NCBI RefSeq assembly: GCF_040256745.1
Contig: NZ_CP138335.1
Location: 930,001-994,000, forward strand
DNA from: Scrofimicrobium sp. R131
Lineage (GTDB): Bacteria; Actinomycetota; Actinomycetes; Actinomycetales; Actinomycetaceae
DNA: 64,000 nt
Direction: 5' to 3'
In this document: in pieces, positions 1-6,555 of the stretch
Position numbering within the stretch: the stretch's first letter is position 1
Layout: each line of letters starts with the position of its first letter
The notes under the pieces: model-generated
Database searches by the model: none
What the model was told of the DNA's origin: nothing
The model's input: only the letters and a program-made list of their open reading frames with translations
Position numbers and translations under genes: made by a program

Positions 1-402
1 GGCCCGGGGGGACAGTGACCCCTCACCCTGAGCGACCAGCCGGGCTGCCTGTACGATCTCGTCTGGGGGTGCATCCTTGGCGATAAACCCGTTGACACCG
101 GCTGAGACCGCGTCCAAGATGGCGGCCTCGGTGTCGAAGGAAGTCATTGCCAGGATGCCGGGACGCTCGGATCGCCGTCGGAGGGCTCGAGTGGCCTCTA
201 TTCCGCTAATTCGGCTCATCCGCAGGTCCATCAGGACCACGTCGGGGTTGGTCCGGGCGACCACGTCCAGTACCTGGTCGCCGTCGTCGGCCTCACCCAC
301 GACCTCAACTCCACTGGCCCGAAGAATTGTTCCCAATAATTGTCTGACCAGGGCATCATCGTCGATGATTACCGCTGTCACGCTCTTGTCCACGGCAGCC
401 AC
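1..402 (-). CDS. NarL/LuxR-family response regulator, receiver domain (3' end outside window)
   Basis: Translating the minus strand gives a receiver domain: the acidic pair near the start (VIIDDDALVRQLL), a phosphoacceptor Asp in DVVLMDLRMS, and the switch Thr/Lys region ending GFIAKDAPPDEI. The C-terminal DNA-binding domain lies beyond the window edge. I chose the GTG at 402 because a GGGAGG Shine-Dalgarno ends 7 bases upstream; an in-frame ATG at 417 overlaps that motif and is less likely. The start overlaps the end of the upstream histidine kinase by 25 bp, so the two are translationally coupled and should form a cognate pair. The target genes are unknown. The neighbouring envelope protein is a possible target, but that is inference only. 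Confidence 0.9.
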   Translation of the reverse strand, partial: MAAVDKSVTAVIIDDDALVRQLLGTILRASGVEVVGEADDGDQVLDVVARTNPDVVLMDLRMSRISGIEATRALRRRSERPGILAMTSFDTEAAILDAVSAGVNGFIAKDAPPDEIVQAARLVAQGEGSLSPRA

Positions 403-1637
403 GCCCGGACCTCCCATCTGTTGTTGTTGGCTGCGGCTGATAGTCCGCCCCCGAGTGATTCTGCCCGTTCCCGCATCCCCAGCAGTCCGGTGCCCGTTCC
501 CGGTGGGGTCCAGTCTTTCCAATTCGGATCGGCGTAGTCGGTGGGTGCCCTGGGTACAATCCAGTTGGAGACGGCAATGTCGACCCGGACTTCCGGCTGG
601 ACGGCAACCAGCACCCCGATGCCCGAACCACGGGCGTGCTTGAGGGCGTTGGTCAGTGCTTCCTGCACAATCCGATAGGTGGCCCGCGCCAGGGCCGGAG
701 GCAGCTCATTCAAGCCGGGTGCCGCAATCTCTGCGTTTACCTTCACCCCGGTTTGCCTGGTCTGCTCGACCAAGGCCCGCAGGTCGGCAAATGTGGGGAC
801 CCCGCCCTGGTAGCCGTCCTGGGTCGAGTCGCGCAGGGATGAAATCAGCACCCGCATTTCGTCGGTGGCCCGATGGGCTTGCTCTCGAATGGCCCGGGCA
901 TTGGCGAGCACCTGCTCATCGGTTGAGGTCACCTCTAGCACCCCGGCGTGCAGAGATGCCAACGACAGGTGGTTGGCCACGGTGTCGTGCATTTCCCGCG
1001 CGATCAGCTCCCGTTCGTCCTGGCGGCTGAGTTCACCCCGCAGCTGGACCGCCTCGGCACTGACCTGGTTGGCAGCCAGCTGAGCCCCCGCGGCCAGTCC
1101 GGCCCACCGGCGTGCCCCGCCCACCGCGATCGAGACCAGCAAAATGGCTATGCCCCCGATCAGGTAGGTGGGCCCATCCAGAGCCACATCCCCGGGCTCA
1201 GTAATCCAAACGGAACCGTTGACGCCGTAGTGCCAGTCCCGCCAAAGGGGGAGGGAAATAGTCACGGTCGCCAGGACAATTGCCCAGATCCAAGTGTTTC
1301 GAGACCCGCGGGCCAAAACCCAGGGGAGGGCGACCGCCGGTGCCAGCGGTGAGAGCGGAAGCAGGACGGTGAGCGCCGAAGTCAGGAGGAAAACCGCGGT
1401 GGGGGCTGACCGGCGCCAGATTAGCAGGATTGCGCACGGGAGGGCCGCCAGGAACCCCAGGGTGTGCCAGAGAGTCACGCTGCTGGCGGAAGAAAAGTTG
1501 ATCGGGAGCACCGCGAAGGCAATGCCAAAGAAACCCACCACGACGACGGCGGCTGCGGTCCCGAGTGCGGACAGCAGGCGGCGCCACCAGGGCAACTGGG
1601 CTGCCCGGGACGGGTTTTGCAGATCCGGAATCGACAT
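378..1637 (-). CDS. NarL/DesK-type sensor histidine kinase
   Basis: A 419-residue membrane kinase. The first roughly 180 residues hold several hydrophobic segments (for example AAAVVVVGFFGIAFAVL and TYLIGGIAILLVSIAVGG) with no clear extracytoplasmic domain. They are followed by a HisKA_3 dimerisation block with the phosphoacceptor His at about residue 217 (AREMHDTVANHL) and a HATPase_c domain ending GTGTGLLGMRERAESLGG. The family autophosphorylates on His and passes phosphate to a LuxR-type regulator, here the overlapping gene downstream. The ATG at 1637 lacks a Shine-Dalgarno but sits 6 bases after TATCGT (1649-1644), so a leaderless transcript is likely. The signal sensed cannot be inferred. 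Confidence 0.93.
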   Translation of the reverse strand: MSIPDLQNPSRAAQLPWWRRLLSALGTAAAVVVVGFFGIAFAVLPINFSSASSVTLWHTLGFLAALPCAILLIWRRSAPTAVFLLTSALTVLLPLSPLAPAVALPWVLARGSRNTWIWAIVLATVTISLPLWRDWHYGVNGSVWITEPGDVALDGPTYLIGGIAILLVSIAVGGARRWAGLAAGAQLAANQVSAEAVQLRGELSRQDERELIAREMHDTVANHLSLASLHAGVLEVTSTDEQVLANARAIREQAHRATDEMRVLISSLRDSTQDGYQGGVPTFADLRALVEQTRQTGVKVNAEIAAPGLNELPPALARATYRIVQEALTNALKHARGSGIGVLVAVQPEVRVDIAVSNWIVPRAPTDYADPNWKDWTPPGTGTGLLGMRERAESLGGGLSAAANNNRWEVRAWLPWTRA

Positions 1638-1822
1638 GCCCCCACGATAGAAGAGAGCTCCGACAAGTCCTTCCTCCGTTCGGCCACTAGTTGGCCCCCG
1701 ACCTCATCCTTTCGGCTCGAAACTCTGGCCTGATGGACGATCCCTCGAGAGTGGGGGAGTCGGTAGCGTCCTGGGTAGGGCCAGCACCCTGGCCAAACTG
1801 TTCCCATCAGAAAGGAATCCAA

Positions 1823-2728
1823 ATGTCCTACAACCCGTACGGCCCCGACTCCAATCAGCCCCAGACCGGTCCGCTACCGCCCGCTCCTACGCCTCCCGGT
1901 GCCGTCCCGCCCGGGTCGGTTCCCCCTCCCGCGGGTGCGCCCACCTCCAAGCTTCCCCTGATTGCACTGATCGTGGCCATTGTTGGCACGGTGTTTGCCT
2001 GCATCCCCGGGATCCTGATTGTCGGGTGGATTCTGCTGCCGATCGCCTTCATCCTCGCGATCGTGGCCCTGGTCAAGCCCGGACCGAAGAAGCTGGCAGT
2101 CAGCGCCCTGGTGGTCTCAATTGTCGGCACCATTGCCGGCATCGGGGTTTTCGTCGGGGTGGTTGGGGGTGCCGTCGGCGACGCCCTGGAAGAGCTGGAC
2201 CAAGCAACTGAGACCAGCGCACCCGCTCAGTCGGAACCGGCTGAACAGGCTGAATCTGACGGCGAGACTGAACCGGCAGATGAACCGGCAGAAGAGCCGG
2301 CCGGGGAAGAGGGAACCCGCGCCAACCCGCTCCCGCTCGGCACCGAGATTACTTCGAAGGACTGGCGCGTGACGATCAACTCGGTCACCGCCAATGCCAA
2401 CGAGGAAGTTATGGCGGCGAATCAGTTCAACGACGAACCTGCCCCCGGGACGCAGTACCTGATGGTGAACCTGACCGCCACCTACCTGGGTGAGGATAAG
2501 GGACTTGACGGAGAGGTGTCAGTGGCCTTCGTCAATGCTGATGGCACGGTCTCCAATAGCTACGACGCGCCGGTGGTGGTGCCGGAGCCGATCTTTGGCG
2601 CAAATGAGCTGTACAAGGATGCCTCCAGCACTGGAAACGTGGTGATCCAGGTTCCTGAGGGGGCTGACGGGCTCCTTCGGGTCAGTCCTGGCTTCTTTGC
2701 GGACGAGGTGTTTGTCCAACTGTCCTAG
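1823..2728 (+). CDS. DUF4190/DUF4352-like membrane-anchored surface protein
   Basis: A 301-residue protein in three parts. Residues 1-45 are Pro/Gly-rich and cytoplasmic. About 45-120 are two hydrophobic segments (LPLIALIVAIVGTVFACIPG; KLAVSALVVSIVGTIAGIG) of the DUF4190 type. Residues 120-170 are an acidic Glu/Ala/Pro linker, and the last 130 residues form a beta-rich extracellular domain resembling DUF4352 (NGTEI-like opening, GTQYLMVNLTATY). The ATG at 1823 follows AAAGGA; an in-frame ATG 44 codons upstream would add an implausible N-terminus and has no ribosome site. It is divergent from the adjacent kinase and could belong to its regulon. The molecular function is unknown. Confidence 0.8.
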   Translation: MSYNPYGPDSNQPQTGPLPPAPTPPGAVPPGSVPPPAGAPTSKLPLIALIVAIVGTVFACIPGILIVGWILLPIAFILAIVALVKPGPKKLAVSALVVSIVGTIAGIGVFVGVVGGAVGDALEELDQATETSAPAQSEPAEQAESDGETEPADEPAEEPAGEEGTRANPLPLGTEITSKDWRVTINSVTANANEEVMAANQFNDEPAPGTQYLMVNLTATYLGEDKGLDGEVSVAFVNADGTVSNSYDAPVVVPEPIFGANELYKDASSTGNVVIQVPEGADGLLRVSPGFFADEVFVQLS

Positions 2729-2750
2729 GCTAGCCGGGCACACAGATGGC

Positions 2751-2800
2751 GGCCCCACCCCAAGCTCAGTCCGGTTGCGGCCGGGGAGGGGGTGGGGCCG
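2751..2800. terminator. Bidirectional hairpin between convergent genes
   Basis: A perfect 12-bp inverted repeat (GGCCCCACCCCC at 2751-2762 and its complement at 2789-2800) with a 26-base loop. It separates the end of the DUF4352-like gene from the end of the convergent membrane-protein gene. There is no T-tract on either side, so termination is inferred from position and stem strength. Confidence 0.6.
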
Positions 2801-2842
2801 ACGCTGGTCAAAAGTGTGGAGCTGGGGAACTGCTGGTGCGGG

Positions 2843-3250
2843 CTAGGCCAGCCAGGCAAGAACCAGTCGAGCCAGACCGCCAACCGCACCTGCCCACAGC
2901 AGGGAGGCCATCGTGCCGACGGTGAATTTTTCCGAGGCGGCCGGGTTGCCCTTCAGCTGGTCGAAGCGCCCAAACCCCTTGATGGCAACGACCACCGCCA
3001 CCAGGGCCACCTGCCCGGCCAGCAGGGAAGCGGTGGTGGCCAGCCGCTCCAGAATTCCGATCCACGTGCCCCCGCGCAGGACCTTTTCGGCCGGATGGTC
3101 TGAACGGGCCAGTTCGCCAGGGTCCGGAGTGGACCCGGCTGGGGGTTCGTTGGCGATCAGTCGAAACAGACCCGCCACCAGCAGATAGCCACCCCCGGCG
3201 CTGACCAGGAGGGCCACGGTGACGACCAGGATGGTCAACCAAGGGTTCAC
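2843..3250 (-). CDS. Small three- to four-TM membrane protein of unknown function
   Basis: A 135-residue protein made of hydrophobic stretches (NPWLTILVVTVALLVSAGGG; SLLAGQVALVAVVVAIKGFG; a C-terminal segment rich in Leu and Ala) around a short polar loop (residues about 35-60, Pro/Asp-rich). The GTG start overlaps the stop of the upstream SatD-like gene as GTGA, so it is co-translated with it. In other bacteria SatD-like proteins are often followed by a small membrane protein of the DUF3307 type; this one is much shorter and I cannot assign it to that family. No function is assigned. Confidence 0.75.
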   Translation of the reverse strand: MNPWLTILVVTVALLVSAGGGYLLVAGLFRLIANEPPAGSTPDPGELARSDHPAEKVLRGGTWIGILERLATTASLLAGQVALVAVVVAIKGFGRFDQLKGNPAASEKFTVGTMASLLWAGAVGGLARLVLAWLA

Positions 3251-3858
3251 GGGGAGGTCCTCTCATCCGAGCTGGCCCGATTGGCCCGGTCCAGCAGGTC
3301 CACAATCAGGGGCTGGGCGTCCAACTCTAGCTGCCAGAGGGCAGTTTTCAACCGCTGGGAGATGGCCTGTTCTGAGATCCCCAGGGAGCGGGCGGCTCCC
3401 GCCTGGCTTCCACCGTGCCTCAGCATGGTGTCGACGGCTTCCCACCCGGGGTCGGTCCGTTTGACCCAGATCCCGGCTAAGAGAGACAGAACCGTCCGAG
3501 CCTCATGCACCTGTTTCGTGTCGGCCCCGACCACAGTGACGGAGGGGTAGAGGCCTTTGGCCCGCTCGACTGCCTCGCGGGCGGCGATAAAAGCCGGCCC
3601 TCGTCCTTCCCGCGAAGTTGGGGGCAGCGGACTCTCAATCGGGCCCACCCCCAGCCCAATAGACCAGCGGTTGGCTCGGCTCAATCGGGCCGCAGCCAGA
3701 AGGGCAATCGCTGGATCGGAGAGCACCCCTTGGATTTCATCGCCGATGGTCCGTTCAAAGGGCAGGACGGTGGGCAGGTCTTCCAGCACCGCCAGCGCGC
3801 CGGGGACGAGGTCAGGCCCGCGGCGCGATGCCCGCTGATCGGCAGTCAAAACAAACAT
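3247..3858 (-). CDS. SatD-family-like protein with C-terminal helix-turn-helix
   Basis: A 203-residue protein. The N-terminal half has the layout of SatD-like proteins: an opening MFVLTADQRAS, then FERTIGDEIQGVL and a Gly-rich strand around SIGLGVGPIE. Residues about 140-185 read as a helix-turn-helix (GGSQAGAARSLGISEQAISQ), so DNA binding is likely. Its own promoter is clear: TTGATT (3893-3888), 17 bp, TAGCCT (3870-3865), then 6 bases to the ATG, implying leaderless translation. An inverted repeat overlaps the -35, suggesting autoregulation. Family assignment rests on recalled similarity and is moderate. Confidence 0.75.
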   Translation of the reverse strand: MFVLTADQRASRRGPDLVPGALAVLEDLPTVLPFERTIGDEIQGVLSDPAIALLAAARLSRANRWSIGLGVGPIESPLPPTSREGRGPAFIAAREAVERAKGLYPSVTVVGADTKQVHEARTVLSLLAGIWVKRTDPGWEAVDTMLRHGGSQAGAARSLGISEQAISQRLKTALWQLELDAQPLIVDLLDRANRASSDERTSP

Positions 3859-3864
3859 GTTCCA

Positions 3865-3894
3865 AGGCTACAGACTTGATAATTGAAAATCAAG
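3865..3894 (-). promoter_or_regulatory. Promoter with overlapping inverted repeat, SatD-like gene
   Basis: On the minus strand, -35 TTGATT (3893-3888), a 17-bp spacer, -10 TAGCCT (3870-3865), and the ATG six bases later. CTTGAT (3875-3880) and ATCAAG (3889-3894) form a 6-bp inverted repeat with an 8-bp spacer that covers the -35 region, a typical repressor position. Confidence 0.65.
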
Positions 3895-3937
3895 GCTTGG
3901 GGCTTGACAGATTGTCGGTTGTCCCCAGCTGAGCAAA

Positions 3938-3967
3938 CGGGGAGAGAACCAATCGGTTCCCTCCCCG
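3938..3967 (-). terminator. Terminator hairpin after the GH94 gene
   Basis: CGGGGAGAGAACC (3938-3950), loop AATC, then GGTTCCCTCCCCG (3955-3967): a 13-bp stem with one mismatch. It starts 18 bases beyond the GH94 stop codon, between that gene and the SatD-like promoter. There is no clear U-tract, which is common in high-G+C bacteria. Confidence 0.65.
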
Positions 3968-3984
3968 TCGGTGCCCAGCAGAGA

Positions 3985-6405
3985 CTAGAAGAGCTCCACC
4001 TCGACCGCCACTTCAGTGCCGGGCTCGGCGGGCGGAATCGGCTGGCTCGGGTCCAGCTCCACCCCGTCAACCCGCAGCGACTTCACCCCGTGGCCCACCT
4101 GACCCTGGTTTTGCACCCGGATCTGATAGGTGGCTCCGCGCCACTGACGGGTGACGCTAAAGCCGGGCCAATCGTGGGGGATAGCCGGATCGATCGTCAG
4201 GCCGTCGAGGCCCGGGCGAATCCCCAGGATGTACTTGGTTACCGCCGTGTACATCCAACCTGCCGACCCGGTCAGCCAGGGGTTCTGCGCTAGCCCGAAC
4301 CGCTCGTGGTCGCGCCCGTAGATGAACTGGACGTAGGCGTAGGGCTCGGCCCCGCGCACCTCAATGTTGTCGTTTTGCTGGTAGGGGCTGATCGCGTCGT
4401 AGAACGCGACCGCCTCGTCTCCGCGGCCCAGCAGCGCTTCGGCGATAATTGGCCAAGCGTTGGGGTGAGAGAAAATGGAGGCGTTCTCTTTGATCCCCGG
4501 ATAGACCCGGGTGACAAATCCGACTGTGTCGTCAACTTTAGTAAACGCGGGCCAGTTCAGGTGGTTGCCGTAGCGGCTCCCCAATAGCTCGCGGACCGAG
4601 TTCATTGACTGTTCGCCGCGTTCTTGCGAGGTGATGCCGGCAATGACGGGCCAAGCCTGATGCTCCAGGAAGATCTTCCCCTCCTCATTGGCTTCTGAAC
4701 CAATCTTGACGCCGTCGCGGGTGTAACCGCGGATCCACCAAGCCCCATCCCAGAGCTGCTCGTTAGCTACCCGTTCAATCCGGGCCAGCTCCGCCTCGTA
4801 CTTGGCCACGTCCTCATCCCGGCCCAGTGCCCGAGCCAACTCAAGGAAAGACCGGGTCGCCCAGGCGTGTAGGAAGGTCACCAGGGCCGACTCGCCGCCA
4901 CCCAGGTTTAGGCAGTCGTTCCAGTCGGCGCGCAGGCCCAGGGCCACCCCGTTCGGGCCGATCTGGGCGGAGGAGAAGTCCAAGGCGGCCTTCAGGTGTT
5001 CGTAAACGGTGGCCTCCGGACCGTCGGCAAAGGGAATCACCCGATCCAGGAAGCTGAAATCGCCCGTCTCTTTGACGAACTCGACCACGGAGGGAACCAG
5101 CCAGAGGTGATCGTCCGAGCAGGTGTCCTCCAACCCGTGGATCAGGTCCTCGGTCGAGGGAGTCGGCACCACCGTGGGGGAGGGCACGTCCGGGAGCGGG
5201 ACCGCGTCCGGATCAAAGGCTTTCGGGTCGAACAGGTGCAGGCCGTAGCCGGAGGAAACCTGAGCGCGCAGGAGCTCCACCAGTCGCTGATGCGTCTTGG
5301 TCGGGTTGGAGTGAATCACGCTCATCACGTCCTGGGCCGTATCGCGGTAGCCCAGCCCATTGCGCCCACCCACCTCGACGAAAGAGGCAAAGCGGGACCA
5401 CTGCACGCAGGTCTCCGCCTGCAGCAGAGTCCAGGTGTTGATCAGGGTGTTCATCCCCTCATTGGGGGTGTCAATCTGCAGCTTCGAGCGTTTGGCGGCC
5501 CAGTACTGGTTCAGGGCTTCCCACTCGGCATCGACGTTGGCCAGATCCGAGTACTTGGCCTGCATCGGGCGACCAGCTTCCTCGCGGGAACCGTAACCCA
5601 GCAGGTAGACGATCCGGGCGCTCTCACCGGGAGCCAACTCGACAGTGTGCTGCAGGGAGCCGCAGTGATTCTGGGTGGTGCCTGACTGGCACGACCCGGC
5701 CCCCCGCTCCACCGCCAGCGGGTTCGACTCGGTCCGGTAGGGGCCGATAAAGCTGTCCCGCAGGCTGTCCCAGGAGCTCGGCTCGCTCGAGGAGGTGAAG
5801 AAATGGTAGGTCCACGGCTCGTAGTAGAAGTCGTACTCGATAATGCCGTCTTCATAGCTGGAACCGGCGGAATAGAGCGACATCTGCAGGTTCTGATTGT
5901 CGATGGAAATCGTGTGGAAAGAGAACTCCACGTAGGCAGCCAGGTTCAGGTGCCGGGTCTGATCCGAGTCGTTCCGCACCCGCACGTCCCACACCTCGAC
6001 GTCGTCAGACAGAGGAATGAAGACGGTCTGCTCGGCGTGAATGCCCCGGTAGTCGGCTTCATAGCGGGTGTAGCCCATCCCGTGGGCCGACCGGTAGGAA
6101 GCCACGTCGGGACCGTCGCCTTCGAAGGGTTTGCCCACCGGCTGCCAAGATACGGACCAGAAGTCGCCGTCCTCATTGTCGCGGACGTACAGGTAGTGCC
6201 CGGGCCGATCGAGCGGCACCCCGTTTTGCCGGAACCGGGTGATCCGACCGTACTCGGGGGACTTGTAGTAGGCGTAGCCGCCGCCGTTGTGGGAGAGGAC
6301 GGCGGCAAAGTCCTTGGTTCCCAGATAGTTGGTCCAGGAGACGGGCACGTCCGGTCGGGTGATGACGTACTCGTGGTGGTCGTTGTCGAAATAGCCGTAC
6401 TGCAT
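3985..6405 (-). CDS. GH94 phosphorylase, N,N'-diacetylchitobiose phosphorylase-like
   Basis: An 806-residue intracellular enzyme without a signal peptide; family members are about 800 residues. GH94 enzymes split beta-linked disaccharides with phosphate to give an alpha-sugar-1-phosphate. The opening GYFDNDHHEYVITRPDVP, SPEYGRITRF and GDFWSVSWQPV match the Vibrio chitobiose phosphorylases I recall much better than cellobiose phosphorylases. The catalytic Asp block is LRADWNDCLNLGGGESA (residues about 492-508), with DTCSDDHLWLVPS upstream and NPWLTGSAGW near the end. The ATG at 6405 follows AAGGAC; an in-frame start 36 codons earlier lies inside tandem repeats and was rejected. The expected products are GlcNAc-1-P and GlcNAc. 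The upstream neighbour carries a phosphohexomutase, which fits use of the sugar phosphate. Cellobiose as substrate cannot be excluded. Confidence 0.85.
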   Translation of the reverse strand: MQYGYFDNDHHEYVITRPDVPVSWTNYLGTKDFAAVLSHNGGGYAYYKSPEYGRITRFRQNGVPLDRPGHYLYVRDNEDGDFWSVSWQPVGKPFEGDGPDVASYRSAHGMGYTRYEADYRGIHAEQTVFIPLSDDVEVWDVRVRNDSDQTRHLNLAAYVEFSFHTISIDNQNLQMSLYSAGSSYEDGIIEYDFYYEPWTYHFFTSSSEPSSWDSLRDSFIGPYRTESNPLAVERGAGSCQSGTTQNHCGSLQHTVELAPGESARIVYLLGYGSREEAGRPMQAKYSDLANVDAEWEALNQYWAAKRSKLQIDTPNEGMNTLINTWTLLQAETCVQWSRFASFVEVGGRNGLGYRDTAQDVMSVIHSNPTKTHQRLVELLRAQVSSGYGLHLFDPKAFDPDAVPLPDVPSPTVVPTPSTEDLIHGLEDTCSDDHLWLVPSVVEFVKETGDFSFLDRVIPFADGPEATVYEHLKAALDFSSAQIGPNGVALGLRADWNDCLNLGGGESALVTFLHAWATRSFLELARALGRDEDVAKYEAELARIERVANEQLWDGAWWIRGYTRDGVKIGSEANEEGKIFLEHQAWPVIAGITSQERGEQSMNSVRELLGSRYGNHLNWPAFTKVDDTVGFVTRVYPGIKENASIFSHPNAWPIIAEALLGRGDEAVAFYDAISPYQQNDNIEVRGAEPYAYVQFIYGRDHERFGLAQNPWLTGSAGWMYTAVTKYILGIRPGLDGLTIDPAIPHDWPGFSVTRQWRGATYQIRVQNQGQVGHGVKSLRVDGVELDPSQPIPPAEPGTEVAVEVELF

Positions 6406-6416
6406 TGTGCGTCCTT

Positions 6417-6458
6417 GTTTCGTAGTTTTGGGGGTTTCGTAGGTTTGGGGTTTCGTAG
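6417..6458 (-). repeat. Three near-tandem 16-17 bp repeats in the GH94 leader
   Basis: The core GTTTCGTAG occurs at 6417-6425, 6434-6442 and 6450-6458 (spacing 17 and 16 bp), with G/T-rich filler between copies. In the gene's sense the repeats read CTACGAAAC and end directly at the AAGG ribosome-binding site. They could be operator half-sites, a translational control element or a slippage-prone tract. Confidence 0.8.
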
Positions 6459-6555
6459 TATTTGAGGCTCGGGGGCGGTCCAGAGCAGGCGCCCGGCCCG
6501 AAGTGGGCCACAACCCGACCGGGACCGGGCGCTCTGAAATTGATCGGTTGCCGAG

